DNA of 64,000 bases from Bicyclus anynana (GCF_947172395.1 NC_069095.1:16900271-16964270); one strand, 5' to 3'. Shown: positions 11,697 to 23,905, numbered from the stretch's first letter. Translations and numbers: made by a program. The notes: a model not told the origin generated them from the sequence alone.

Positions 11697-11770
11697 TATG
11701 CTTAGTGGGAGTTTTCAATGTTTTTATACTGTGACAATCGCGTAAGCGTAAACGCGAATTTCTAAGGAAT
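11697..11770 (+). mobile_element. Partial copy of the 145-bp MITE
   Basis: GCTTAGTGGGAGTTTTCAAT...ATACTGTGACAATCGCGTAA matches the right half of 9040-9184 in reverse orientation. The other half is absent or unrecognisable. Confidence 0.6.
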
Positions 11771-12339
11771 TGAAACAGTTATGTAGTAGCGCGTAGCACT
11801 AGATGCGTTGTTTCAATTCGTTACGCCTACGGTACTTAAACAATCACAAAAAAACAAAAAGCGATGTTTATGCTATTTCTTAGGCCTTTTGGTTATAATT
11901 ATAATTCTTTAATCTAAACGGTTTCGAAAATTATTTGATTGGAAAGTTACATTCTTAGCAAGGAACACACTAGAATCGCGGAATATAATCTTAGAAGGTC
12001 ATTATCGTCCATTTTAGTTTTGATATTGATTATATGACGAGATAGTATACAAATTTTGTTATAATTACAATTGAATATTTTAATTTTAATAAAAGATTTT
12101 GCACATAATTTGTCTTTGAAATAAGTAAAATCAAAAGAAATTAATTAAAAATTAAACAAAGTTGGGTAAACGATTCCATTTAAAATCTAAGATCTGCTTG
12201 ACCAATTTTTATGATCTTTACTTTTTTAAATTAATCTTTGTGCTGGAAGAAAAAGGTTAGGAAGATAATTATGTCTTTCTGTAATTTTTGCTTGTTGCAT
12301 ACGCTAACCACTGGACCACAATGAAAACCATAATACTAT

Positions 12340-12570
12340 TGATTGTAAATTGGTATGTAACATCGCCATCAATTTTCACGAGCCCGCGGCACACCATCTA
12401 ATCGTTAGCCTCCAATAACAATGGGACATATTTGTAATACGGGAAAATAATGCCCTAGTTTCCACACACGTGTGATAATGAACCTTAACTGCAAAGTAAT
12501 TGAGTACATTATCGAAACTCGGACACGATTCAACAGTTGTTTGTACATTTGTAATTTATTCATAGGAAAA
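12340..12570. other. Repeat-free block, possible conserved noncoding DNA
   Basis: Mixed composition with many CpGs and homeodomain-type TAAT/ATTA motifs, no repeat relation to the rest of the window, and no coding signal. Assigned on appearance only. Confidence 0.2.
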
Positions 12571-12748
12571 CTCACAGTTGAATGAATTGCTTACAGCTCC
12601 GAATGTATTAGGGTGTGTTTTTTTTTCTAGCTTGATTCATTTGTCACCGATTTTTTTTCAGTGTTTAAATAAAAAAAAATATGTTAAATGCTCATAATAA
12701 ATTAATATCAATTTTTTAATATTGCCTGTATTTTTTAAATATGAACAA

Positions 12749-12944
12749 CTAGCTAACGCCGCGCGGTTTCACCCACGTGGTTCTCGTTCCCGTAGAAATA
12801 TGGGGATAATATATAATCTATAGCCATCCTCGATAAATGGGCTATCTAACAATGAAAAAATTTTTCAAATTGGGCCAGTAGTTCCTGAGATTAGCGCATT
12901 AAATCAAACAAACAAACTCTTCAGCTTTATAATATTAGTATAGA
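12749..12944 (-). mobile_element. Helitron family H1, both ends intact
   Basis: CTAG (12749-12752) preceded by A and TC complement (12943-12944) followed by T. Carries the CCGCGCGG hairpin. Confidence 0.82.
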
Positions 12945-12948
12945 TATA

Positions 12949-13054
12949 CCCATTCCCCTCCAACTAGTCAGAGAAGTGTGCTAGGAGTGGATACGACAAT
13001 AGTACAAAAGGCGGGAATCAAACCACCACCTCTAGGTAATGAGTCCGCCGTGGA
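12949..13054 (-). mobile_element. SINE family E, partial
   Basis: Minus-strand copy with CCCCTCCAACTAGTC, TAGGAGTGGATACGACAATA and a GGGAATCAAACC B-box complement. It starts 4 bp after the Helitron. Confidence 0.65.
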
Positions 13055-13351
13055 AGAACGGTGTTTAAAAAAATTAAGACCACCTGGCCACCCCTCCGAT
13101 TTTCTTTTTTCTTTGATTTTTCCATTGTAATTTTTTACTATTTTTATTATGCCCGCTGTTAAATTTAGTAACTCTATGGTAAATTCATCCTGATTGAAAA
13201 TTTAACGGTTTCACTTCGATAGATTAAAATATACCGAAAAATAACACGTTAAATTGTAATCAGTGTGTTCAGTTCACAATAAATCGACAGATTACAATAT
13301 CCCGAGTGAGATTATAAATTTACGTATTTTACAATTTAACAGTTACGTTTT

Positions 13352-13670
13352 GACTCCGTGGCGCAGTGGTATGCGCGGTGGATTTACAAGACGGAGGTCC
13401 TGGGTTCGATCTCCGGCTGGGCAGATTGAGATTTTCTTAATTTGTCCAGGTCTGGCTTGTGGGAGGCTTCGACCGTGGCTAGTTACCAGCCTACCGGCAT
13501 AGACGTTCCTACCGCCATTTAGCGTTCCGGTACGGTCGTGTAGATACCGAAAGGGGTGTGGATTTTCATCCTCCTCCTAACAAGTTAGCCCGCTTCTATT
13601 TTAGACTGCATCATCACTTACCATCAGGTAAGATTGGAGTCAAGGGCTAACTTGTAAAGAATAAAAAAAA
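13352..13670 (+). mobile_element. SINE family A, near full length
   Basis: tRNA-like head with A box (TGGCGCAGTGGT) and B box (GGTTCGATCTC), the family body (GAAAGGGGTGTGGATTTTCA) and the tail TTGTAAAGAATAAAAAAAA. About 319 bp. Confidence 0.88.
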
Positions 13671-13969
13671 GTATACCAAACATTTTATTCCATATATTGT
13701 TATCAATGAAATAAATAAAGAAAAATAAGTAAATGATATTTTGGGATAGGAATAAGCCGACAAATATAATCTCCTTCATTTATCACGAAGGCATAAGGCA
13801 GCGAGCTGTGACAGTAACGTGCGATAGAATAGTCACAAAACCACTATAACTGGGGAAATAATATTGGAATTATTGTACCAACAACATAAAGTTTTTACGA
13901 AGGAAATGATGGACGATAGCTAATTAAATTATACACTTCAGTAATCTAAATAATATGAAAGAAAGGTCA

Positions 13970-14126
13970 CACACTCATCACGAAATTTCGAAAACTGCTT
14001 GGTTGTGAAATATGAAATTTGGCAGGGAGGTAGTTAATAGTTACTAAACATCTGCTAAGAAGGGATTTTGCGAGACGACTAGATTAAGGAGGTCAAAAGG
14101 CGGACGAAGTCGCAAGCGTCTACTAG
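13970..14126 (+). mobile_element. Helitron with H2 3' end
   Basis: Related to 9947-10128; ends TCTACTAG at 14126. The hairpin is partly decayed. Confidence 0.6.
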
Positions 14127-14189
14127 TTAAATGTATGAAAGGTGATTGTGAGGTAACAAAATATGTGACATCATGATTATCACCCTATT

Positions 14190-14385
14190 TTAACAGCCCA
14201 TTATACGGCTAGGCCTTTATTTTTTTAGGAGAGGGGATATGGTGGTTACCCACAACGCTGCTCAAATGCGAAATGGCGGGATTTGGGTGTTAATGTTAAA
14301 TTAGTTAACGACCACAGATGTTAATGATTATGACCGGCACCTACGGCATATGTGCTGTCCGAGACATGTAGCACTACCATATTAC
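14190..14385 (-). mobile_element. SINE family B, head missing
   Basis: CAGCCCATTATACGGCTAGGCC ... GGGATATGG ... CAGATGTTAATGATTATGACCGG is shared with 24912-25240. Confidence 0.6.
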
Positions 14386-14929
14386 TCACTGAATTTTACT
14401 GAAAAATTCTTAACTTGACTACAGAAGGTTTAGTTAATTTTTTGCGCAAAGGACCTGGCTGTCCAGCGCGGAAATACAGCCAGTATTCTTATCATCACTT
14501 GGGCATAATTTGTTAAGTATTCTTTCTCGATAAAAAAAAATACTATAAGACATCGTATTTCATACCATTGCAACCAATACGGACCACGGTTCTATTATCC
14601 CGATAGCATTATCCTCATTTATCATGACGGAGAAAGGATATGACAGTGGCACGCGGACAGAAAACAGGCACAAAACCATCGATAACTAGCCAAGTCTAAT
14701 TGGTATTGTTCTGAACATGACAATGCTTTTACGTACAAATGATGGACGGTGGGTAATGCTCGCAGCGGCTGTGTAGTTTTATTAACGATCCTAAATTGTT
14801 TCTTATACCAATTTGTTACAAGGCTGTCGGTTGTTGCCAGCTTTTCATTAACTTACAATGTTTGTGTCTCTTGTTAATGTTGTTTTGAGGTTTACATTCT
14901 ATGGATTTGTTGTGAACTTTAGTATTTTA

Positions 14930-15100
14930 TCTATACTAATATTATAAAGCTGAAGAGTTTGTTTGTTTGATTGATTGAACGCGCTAATATCAGGAACTAC
15001 TAGTCCGTTTTGAAAAATATCTATGTCATCTATATATATCAGTGTCTATCACTGAAAGTTTTTAGCCCATTTATCGAGGAAAGCTATAGGCTATATTATA
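14930..15100 (+). mobile_element. Helitron family H1, 3'-truncated
   Basis: Starts TCTATACTAATATTATAAAG and is recognisable to GCTATAGGCTATA, then lost. It has a small insertion (CATCTATATATATCAG) inside. Confidence 0.65.
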
Positions 15101-15262
15101 TTTTCAAATAAATTAGGGATTTCCTGATACTCCAATAATGTAAAATATCGTTTACATGGCGTGCGCTGCAAAGACTATTGATGTTAGAATAAAATAATGT
15201 ACTACAACTTTGCAGAACGCATCATTTTCTACAAAAAGTGTCGCGACAGCATATTTTAATTC

Positions 15263-15293
15263 CATGCGGACGAAGTCGCGGGCGTCCGCTTGT
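15263..15293 (+). mobile_element. Helitron H2 3' end only
   Basis: GCGGACGAAGTCGCGGGCG followed by TCCGCTTG; the CTAG terminus is mutated to CTTG. Confidence 0.5.
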
Positions 15294-15345
15294 GTACTTA
15301 TAATTATGAAATGAAGTCCAACTAATGTGCAACATAAGAGTAAGC

Positions 15346-15513
15346 ACAGAGTTTATTAGTAGAGTTCTATAGGTCAAAGATGGTCTTGTACTTTTCTCAA
15401 GTAGTAGTAGCTTTATTTGTACCCTGCTGCACAAAGTTTATTAGAAGTACTTTGTGTCAAGGATGGTCTTGTCCGTGAATGTGTTGCTCTATTTGTACTT
15501 TGCTGTATTTCAC
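15346..15513. repeat. Two-copy tandem repeat, unit about 83 bp
   Basis: GTTTATTAG...TCAA-GATGGTCTTGT...CTTTATTTGTACCCTGCTG recurs after 83 bp in diverged form (TGGTCTTGT at 15381 and 15464). Confidence 0.65.
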
Positions 15514-15632
15514 CTTTGCTTATAATAAGCGTTAAATACTTAAAAAAGAATCGAACCCAGAACGTCTTGTGCCTAAAACCCTGGAGCTAATATTAAGTCA
15601 CTTGCTGACCTGGTGAACTTTGTTACAATGTT

Positions 15633-15862
15633 TCGGCTCATCATCATCATCATCTCAGCCGATGGACGTCCACTGCAGGACATAGGCCTTTTGTAGGGAC
15701 TTCCAAACATCACGATATTGAGCCATCTGCATCCAGCGAATCCCTGCGACTCGCTTGATGTCGTCAGTCCACCTGGTGGGGGGTCGGCCAACACTGCGCT
15801 TACTAGTGCGGGGTCGCCATTCCAGCACTTTGGGACCCCAACGTCCATCGGCTCTTCGAATG
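15633..15862 (-). pseudogene. Non-LTR retrotransposon RT, C-terminal fragment (RTE-like)
   Basis: Read on the minus strand, frameshifted pieces resemble the end of a lepidopteran endonuclease-reverse transcriptase: VGVPK near the start, then GRPPTRWTDD-IKR and RWMQ type blocks, and a final ATGATGATGATG tail. Shares its sequence with 42488-42870 and 50010-50440. The copy is dead: it is short and broken in frame. RTE-like is my best family guess. Confidence 0.65.
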
Positions 15863-17049
15863 ACAATGTTTCGGCTATTCTTAAATTAAAGCTTCGTAAG
15901 TTTACGCTTTTCAGTAGCAAAAGCTAAAAAAAGATTGACTACAAATAAAAGACAAATTAACTTCATCAAAGCAGGCTCAATATGCAATGCCTCTAGTAGG
16001 TAAGGCTTAATCAATCCTAGATTCTGCACCTGATTAATCGATGGTCAATGAAATGCTTTTAACCCTACACCCGTTGGTCACAAGTCCAGAATTCTGCTCG
16101 GAGTTTTTCTCCAATCCATGGAACGCTAAGATATTCGTCTCTCTCTGGGTTCTATTGAGTTTTATTAGTTACAAACAAATACTTTAAAAATAACAAGGAC
16201 GTATAATACACGATAAAAATATCTCTGGTTTAAGATCTTTATTTTCTCAAATGAGAAATACAATTATCTGACTTAGGTTTCACGTGTGTACATACTAATT
16301 AGACTTAAATCCTACATACAAAAAATCAAAATAAATAATTGCAAAAAAATGCGGGTAGATTTTAAAATACATGTTTGTTACGTTAGTATACTCGACTAGT
16401 TTTAATAAAACAAAGATTATAGCTTATTGGAATTTAAAATTAAACTTATACATACATAATTATCTAAAACACATATATGTTAAGAATCAGCGATACATAA
16501 TAAAATTGTGCACCAAAGGAAATGACACCTGTCTCTTTAACTAAGCATATTAACAATAAGGCAGTTGGCTTAACCTAAAATGACTATTCTACGTCGCATT
16601 ACAAAGTAATTTAATTAAAACCACTGAGCCATATTTCCAAGGCAAAGCCGCACTCCTAGGGAAATACAACCGAAGTTTAGTATTCTATTCATAAATATAC
16701 GGTATTAAACTACTTCAAGTTTCTGAATTTCATCTACATAGAGTCTAATGAAGTTTAAATAATTCATTGTACCAACTTCCAAGTCTAAGCAGATGTGCCT
16801 ACTTACTTTTCGCTTGAATAGGACTTGTAATACCTATCTTCTTAAGTATTCTATGCCTCTAAACGACTAATATACTTTGTTTTAATAGGAGTAATTTCCG
16901 TTTACAGGGTGTGCCGTAATTATTGGATATAAAAATTTTAATAAAAAAAATTCAACCGACTTCCAACTCAAAAACTAACTTTAACTAAAAAGCAAAAAAT
17001 AACATACCTATGTGCTATCTTCTGATCAGTTTGAAGCCGGTGCCAAGCC

Positions 17050-17169
17050 GGTGCCAATTCTTTCAGTGTTAAATAGCTCATTTATCGACGAAGGCTATAG
17101 GCTATATATTATCCCCATATTCCTACGGGAACGGGCAGCACGCGGGTGAAACCGCGCGGCGTCAGCTAG
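17050..17169 (+). mobile_element. Helitron family H1, 5'-truncated
   Basis: Recognisable from TTCTTTCAGTGTTAAATAGC to GGCGTCAGCTAG at 17169, followed by T. Confidence 0.72.
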
Positions 17170-17799
17170 TCACTAATATAACGCATTATGCAGTGAACTA
17201 GTCATTACCGTACGTCAAACACAGGGAACCTTTTAATATTCTATCAATTTTCGCCTAAATTATACGCCATCCGAATTTAGAGTCTCAATTCAAATGTAGG
17301 CCGTTCCGCAACGCACACAAAATTAAGCTCTAATATCCTCTTAATTAATCCCATAATGCTCTGTCAACGTGGAATGATAAATTTTCCCGGCCAGAGTGCG
17401 TACAATGGAAAGCTTTTAAAATATTTGTTATTCTTAACATTTGACCAACGTATTAATTTTGGCAACATCCCTTACATTTTTAATCGAGTTATAAAATTAG
17501 GTTCTATATTTGTCCCTTTCGTATGTACGGTCTCAATTTTTTAAAGAATTTCTATTCGTTTTATGGGGTTGTATGGCTATTGTATGAACATTATAATCTA
17601 AGTACATTTTAGTTTTCCATATAACATCAATGAAATCAAGTAAATTATTTCAACAAAAAACTAGAAAGTTATTCAAACGAATGTTATTGAAATTTTATTT
17701 TTCGTTTATTAATTAGTTAACAATAGGACCATAATGGAACTATATAAGCGATTAAAAAATCCCTCACCTTAGCCACATCTTAATCAAGTAGCATAGATT

Positions 17800-17910
17800 A
17801 TAGATTATCCCCGTATTACCACGGGAATTGTCACTAAACGCGTGAAATCGCAGGGCATCGTATGTACAGCATAGGCTAAATTTTATCTCCATATTCCTAT
17901 GGGAATGGTC
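17800..17910 (+). mobile_element. Decayed Helitron fragments
   Basis: TATCCCCGTATTACCACGGGAA and CGCGTGAAATCGCAGGGC recall an H1 3' part, followed by a second ATTCCTATGGGAATGG piece. Confidence 0.4.
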
Positions 17911-18099
17911 GGCAGTTCGTCCAGCTCTGTTATATGGCAGTGAAGTGCGGTCCATAAAGAAGTCACAACAAACTTCATGTGGCTGAAATGCGTATGCTTG
18001 GCTGGTCCGGAGGAGTCACTATAGAAGATAAAATAAATACCCTTATAAGGGGTTTATATAAAATGGAATCAATAGCCGACAAATTAAATTAAAGTAGGC

Positions 18100-18246
18100 G
18101 GGCGAGGAGGAAAAAGACTGCGCGGGTGTGAAATCGTGCGTGCGGGCCGATTGATTGGGAAAGCAGACCCCGTGTAACGGGATTATGCGAGGTGAAAGAA
18201 GAAAGGAACGTTCACGAAACGCGTGAAATCGCAGGGCGTCTGCTAT
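18100..18246. mobile_element. Mixed fragment: inverted MITE interior and Helitron 3' end
   Basis: GCGCGGGTGTGAAATCGTGC at 18120 is the reverse complement of sequence inside the neighbouring MITE. ACGCGTGAAATCGCAGGGCG at 18219 resembles a Helitron 3' end and runs straight into the MITE terminus. Confidence 0.45.
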
Positions 18247-18410
18247 AGCTTGGCAAGTTCGTTCGTAACACTCCCGATGCTCCCGCACGCCCGACTTCAA
18301 ACCCGCGCAGTCCTTCCCTCTGCCCCGAGCGTACGACTTCACACCCGCGCAGTCCTTCCCACCCCGTCGCCCGCATATCATGGGAGTGTCATCAACGAAC
18401 TTGCCAAGCT
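18247..18410. mobile_element. MITE family P, copy 1
   Basis: Terminal inverted repeats AGCTTGGCAAGTTCGTT at 18247 and its reverse complement ending at 18410, each followed inwards by ACACTCCC. The interior is C-rich with two copies of CACCCGCGCAGTCCTTCCC-like sequence. A second copy is at 54742-54920. Confidence 0.75.
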
Positions 18411-18909
18411 TTAATCATTTATCAATTCGAAAATGGGTTTTAGGAAATAATGCCACATATTTCCAATATTATTAGTAAGATATTACTTCCCAAATGAACT
18501 AATATCGTCGAATTATTGATTTACATTTAACCCAATTACCAGAACCATCGTCTCGTGAATCCGTTATCCGGATATTATAATTATTATCAACGTCTCATGC
18601 GTGAATACATTGGTGGAATTTGATGGTGAATGAATGCTCTACTGGACGGCCGTGACTTCGTTCGCGTGGTCTTAGAATGTGTTGAAAATCAACAGATACG
18701 GAAATACGGTAGTTATTACGTATTTATGTCTCGAAAAATATGATTTTTTTTAAATCTAGTAGAACGATTTTAGACCCTTTAAAATGTCAACTAGCCTATT
18801 CAGTTATGGACACTAACCTATGTCTTACCTGAGTCTTTGATCTATTATTTGTTCTAATATCTTCTTGGTTTAGCATATACGCCGGAAATAGGGAAATACA
18901 AATACTTGC

Positions 18910-19241
18910 ATCTATACAAATAAATTGAAGTGTCTGTTTGTAATTTTAAATTAACACTTAAAAAACGCATATGAAAGTATACACGGCAGGTACTTAACAA
19001 TACCATAAAATATAGCCTATATTTATCCATATAACATCTGCCAGTGATGGTTCCGTCAGTATCGGTACAGCTTTTCAGAGATTAGCTGGAACAAACAGAT
19101 AGACAGACGGGCCAAAATTTTATAGGTATATGGTTTTTTTTAACAAGTACTGTTGGTATATAGTTTCATGACCATGGCGTCAAAAGCTAGCAATTAAAAA
19201 CTGCAAACAGACACTTAAATTTTATTTATTTGCACATAGAT
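18910..19241. mobile_element. Element with long imperfect terminal inverted repeats
   Basis: ATCTATACAAATAAATTGAA GTGTCTGTTTG on the left matches, with small gaps, the reverse complement of CAAACAGACACTTAAATTTTATTTATTTGCACATAGAT on the right. 332 bp, noncoding. Confidence 0.6.
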
Positions 19242-19984
19242 AATACCTACGATCGTTCCCCAAAATCGATAAGTTGTTTCTTTGGCTTTCACGTAAATCA
19301 ACATAAAACATATTAATACAAAATTAATGTACATCAATATTATTCAAAGGTCTTCCTAAAGGGTGCCTTCTACCTATTTCCTTTTATCAAAACAACATTA
19401 TACTGCCAAAACAATCCATAACCCTTTCATATTCCGGTAATGAAGGTTATCACCGTTATGTATATTTAATGGGGGATTTATATAGTCAACCGAAATTGAG
19501 GTAATGTAAAGCTAAATTATAATTACTAGCTGATGCTCAAAACTTTGTATGAAAATCGGATTTTCATCATTAAGTTACTGTGTTACTAGAGAAGACACCA
19601 CTCACTATTGCGCTCTGGTCAACTGCGGCGATATCGCCACACTTAACAGATTCTGGCTAGCTTACTAACTACGTTGAGCGAAACATGTATACGTACTTAC
19701 GACGGTATGGTCGCAAGTTTTTTTTTTTTATTTATTTATTTATTATTCTACAAAAAACACATTTCAATTAATCCTAACCATAGTGCAACACAAACCACAG
19801 TTGGTTTTACTGTACACTGGTTATTATTACATAATACAATATTTAAGAACTAAAATAATTAAGTAAACAATATATTGTAAGCGGTCTAGCGCTGGATATT
19901 TTAACAGTATGGGTAGACTCAACTCAACTAATGTTATAGCATAAGAAAAAGAATATTTGCCGTATCTTTTATATGACCAATATT

Positions 19985-20090
19985 CTTATTCCCCTCCAAC
20001 TAGTCGGGTAAGACTATATTAGGAGTAGGTACGGCAATAGACCAACGGGGCGGGGAACGAACCATCTAAGTAGTGGTTATCAGCTAGGCG
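19985..20090 (-). mobile_element. SINE family E, partial
   Basis: CCCCTCCAACTAGTCGGGTA ... GACCAACGGGGCGGGGAACG is shared with 61436-61554. Confidence 0.65.
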
Positions 20091-20370
20091 ACATGACTTC
20101 TGTTTGGAATAGCTTCTCTAGTAAATAGTAACTCAATGTTTTTAATATAAGTTTTCATTCTGGAATTTAAACTTTAATGTGAATATTCACAAAAGTTTTT
20201 ATCTATGAGATAGTTTAAGTCTATTTCGTGAATATAATTATACATTTAAATGCAAGTTAGTACAAAAATACAAACTTTCATCACATTTCACCCCTTTATT
20301 TTTGCAACAAGAGTATGTTGTTAAAGTGATCAGTAGGTATAGTTATTAGTAGTAGTGTTATTATAGTATA

Positions 20371-20593
20371 CTAGCGGACGCCCGCGACTTCGTCCGCGTC
20401 AAACTTGATGTAAACTTTCAGCTACCTCTACCCTACCCCTTCATCTTGTTTTCGCAATAAAAGGTAGCCTATGTCCTTTCTCAGGGTCTAAAGATTGTCT
20501 GTGCCAAATTTCATCAAAATCGGTTGAGAGGTTTAAGCGGGAAAGCGTAACAGACAGACAGAGTTAATTTCGCATTTATAATATTAGTAGGGA
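20371..20593 (-). mobile_element. Helitron family H2, both ends intact
   Basis: CTAG at 20371 after A, TC complement at 20592-20593 before T. Body includes GACAGACAGAGTTAATTTCG and the poly-pyrimidine CTACCTCTACCCTACCCCTTC. Confidence 0.83.
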
Positions 20594-21356
20594 TAATAAC
20601 AGTAAATTAATTGATTATGAAACACGGCTAAAACTCACGTGATATTACGTCGGAGTATGCCCGACTAGTTTCGAACCCATACGGGGCCCTTAGTCATGAG
20701 CTGGTTCTTGCATCGCGGCACGATCCAAATAAAACAGTAAATTCATGAGGTGAATGCGAATTCAGGTACAAGAAATATCAGTTAACGTTGTTATGAAGCT
20801 ATTACGCTTGAATACATTTGGCAAATGGAGGTATCTCTATCATTAATACAACGTGTTTTGTAGTAATATTACTGTTATATTTGTATGCAGTGTCAATTAC
20901 AATGAAGTTAAGTACTTGAATATGGTTAAACTTTGTTGTTGTGAGTATAATCTGTCCTTATAAATATGTAATATCAAACGTCAAAGTCATTGTCAACGTC
21001 ACCAACTTCACTTCTATGTGACACTGTCACTGTCATGTTAATAGTCACTATTCATTACATTCGTCATACCAATTCTGAATATACAAGTCGATATTCAAAT
21101 GCTGTTTTAATTGGTATAATTATATTGGGACCATCGAAATAATATTTTCTGACAAGAATGTATTCAAGTCAGGAATGACCTTGATTAAAGTCATCATCAT
21201 CATATCATCCGATATCCATTTATCACAACTACATGCTGTGTGAATACGCCTCAAAAGACTATTTTCGATTTTCGAAAACGATGTTCAAAATTTTTATAAT
21301 TTATTTGCCTAGTAAGTGTAAATAATCCCTATTACTCATATTCATATCAATGTGAA

Positions 21357-21419
21357 TATCACATATTTCTTAGGTATATACCCTCATTTCTTATTTACTT
21401 GCTTAAGAAATATGTGATA
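21357..21419. repeat. Perfect 16-bp inverted repeat
   Basis: TATCACATATTTCTTA at 21357-21372 and its exact complement at 21404-21419, loop 31 nt. The same arm recurs near 21708. Confidence 0.75.
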
Positions 21420-21493
21420 GAAAATAATTTCTTATTCCGTACTAGACGTGACGGACGGATCTGATCGGACGTGATCCAGCATATCAAAGACAA

Positions 21494-21535
21494 AATTAGT
21501 TTATTTCAAGTAGTAATTAACCACAGATTAATCTA
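21494..21535 (-). repeat. LINE tail family G, short piece
   Basis: TTAGTTTATTTCAAGTAG, the reversed end of the CTACTTGAAATAAA tail. Confidence 0.35.
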
Positions 21536-21550
21536 TAATATAATAATATG

Positions 21551-21686
21551 GACCTGATGGTAAGTGATGATGCAATCTAAGATAGAAGCGGCCTAACTTG
21601 TTAGGAGGAGGATGAAAATCCACACCGCTTTCGATTTCTACACGACATCGTACCGGAACGCTCGCTTGTCGGTACGTCTTTGTCGG
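21551..21686 (-). mobile_element. SINE family A, fragment
   Basis: GATGGTAAGTGATGATGCAATCTAAGATAG ... GGTACGTCTTTGTCGG; both the tail and the tRNA head are missing. It sits between two related flanks (21357-21535 and 21700-21830). Confidence 0.75.
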
Positions 21687-21789
21687 ATATCAAAGTGAAT
21701 ATTTTCTATCACATATTTCTTACCCTAAATAAGGGTATATGTTTCTTATGGCGTGTAAATCGTGATGGATCGGACGGATCAAAAACAAT

Positions 21790-21880
21790 ATTCGTTTATT
21801 TCAAGTAGGTACTCATAATTAACCAGCACTTTTGAAACATCAAGTTGACTAATTGTAGTCTCTCACCGGTTCGGACTCAG
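21790..21880 (-). repeat. LINE tail family G
   Basis: TTTATTTCAAGTAGGTACTC ... AGTCTCTCACCGGTTCGG on the minus strand matches the family G tail. Confidence 0.45.
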
Positions 21881-22639
21881 TGTGTACGAAGCTTAACTTT
21901 CGCATCCATATTGTATGATGTACCTATAGGTAACAGAAATATGAATTTTTTATCATCGCATGACAGGATGGCATGATATGACAGTAATTACATGGAAATA
22001 TAATTACAAGTTCATACAACTTTACAGGGTCACTGAAACACTGTCTCGCTATTACTTTGTGGTGACGCAGACTATCGTGGGTTCGATTATCGACTATGTA
22101 AAACAATCCAAAGTAATAATTAATATAAAAAAGTTTGTTTATTAATTTTGGAGATTAGTGGGACCAGATAGACAATTGAAATTTTTCTTTCTTTTTTGAA
22201 TTTTTACTCATGGCCACTTCTAAATTTCTTATATTATTCTACACATACTCGTATGTATAGTAATGTATATGAATAAATAATTATCAGTTAGCTTTTTTAA
22301 AATAGAGGTGCCACTTATTTATAATATAATTTTTTATTGACGTTTTTATTCTATTACAAAAATCCTAAACGAATTCCAAGTAAGCTCTCCCAGGGATCAC
22401 CCTCAGGTATCATCCCATTGTTTTCACAAGGGCGGAAAGTATATATTTTCACGCCAGTCACGTGTAGCCAACCAAGCGAAGGCGTTACAGCGTTATGGGA
22501 AAAATGACAGCTGACAAGGGTCAAGATACTTTGTAGCACTTATTTTCTTTTACACTTTCAAAAACGCTTCGATATTTTGACGACTTTTCTGGTAAGCGGT
22601 TTGCGGTATAAAAGGTAATATAGTCTGTAATTATATTAT

Positions 22640-22760
22640 ACTGGCTGAAGCCCGCGACTTGATCTCTGTGGACAACCGAATTTTAAAGAACATAGGCACA
22701 TTGATACATCTTACCCACTGCTCCCCTTTATGAAGTAATGCCTATAAGTCCACTCCTCAT
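22640..22760 (-). mobile_element. Decayed Helitron, H2-like
   Basis: ACTGGCTGAAGCCCGCGACTTG resembles an H2 3' end on the minus strand with a lost CTAG. Confidence 0.35.
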
Positions 22761-22792
22761 GAGTTCATCATGTTATATGTTGAGTGTCATGA

Positions 22793-23027
22793 TAACACAG
22801 TGAATATTAACTCTGCCTCCGATCGAAATCGTAGGTTCGAATCCGAGACGGGGCATGCTCCGGAAAAACATCGTGAGGAAACCTGCATACCTGATTTTTT
22901 TCTTAATACGTACGTAAGTCTGCCCACCTGAATTGGGCCAGCGTGTTGGACTAAGGCCTAACCCCTCATTTTGAGAGGAGACTCGTGCTTAATAGTGAGC
23001 GCTATATGGGTTGTTAATGATGATGAT
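22793..23027 (+). mobile_element. SINE family C
   Basis: tRNA-like B box (GGTTCGAATCC), body AACATCGTGAGGAAACCTGC and ATATGGGTTGTTAATGATGA tail. The segment between head and body is shorter than in other copies. Confidence 0.75.
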
Positions 23028-23905
23028 GCTATTTGGTAACTCCAAACTCTAATAAATGCATCAAATTAAAAAAAACCGGTCATTGCTAAAAAAATAATCA
23101 AACATGGGTTTCGTTTTGGCTATTCTATGTGCATCAACCATCTCTATCATCAGAGAAATTTCATGGTACAATATTTCATTGTCATTAGATTCGTAAGTCA
23201 ACATCATCTGCTTTTTCAGGTGTATACTTTTTCTGAATACTTATGTTTACGTTGTTTACTTATGTTTATGTTAATATTTACGTTGCTTAAAATAAGTATG
23301 AAAATACTTCGTACGAATCTTATTCCGTGTTACAAAGTATCATGTTGAATGAAAAGTTTGTACGAAAGAAAAACCCCAAAAAGGTGTAAACAAAATACCG
23401 TAAACACCTACATGAGTTTCTTAAAAAGTTGAGCACGTGTAATGCGATTCAAGGATCATTTGAAAGCAAATCGCCACTCTAATAGCACTTAAAGAAATAA
23501 CAAAGAAGTACGAATTTTTATTATTGGAACATTATTTATAAATTCTTTATTTTACAGTTATTGTAGGTAAATGGTTTATTTTATTTTTGCACAAATAATG
23601 GACTTGGGATGTATGATAGTATTTTGTTTTAAATGTATTGATTAGGAGCGATTTAAACGGGTTGATTTTCTTGGAACTAGACAAAAATCGATCTTTAGAA
23701 ACACAATTTAATTACTCTTCAAGTGACTAAAACGACAAAAGGTGAGTTGAATGCTATCAGATTTTTGCCATGCGAAAATAAGTCGCATGGAACGGGTCAC
23801 TAAAACCGACAAGTGTAAATACCTCATTAGACAGCTCGCTGGAGCTACGCACTAAATAAAAGTTGAACTGATTAAATAAAACTAACAAAATAGAAATTTA
23901 CTTTA

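Noticed and set aside
13352..13440. tRNA gene suggested by A and B box sequences
   Set aside because: The same head recurs in many SINE copies and does not fold as a complete tRNA. All tRNA-like boxes found here are SINE heads.
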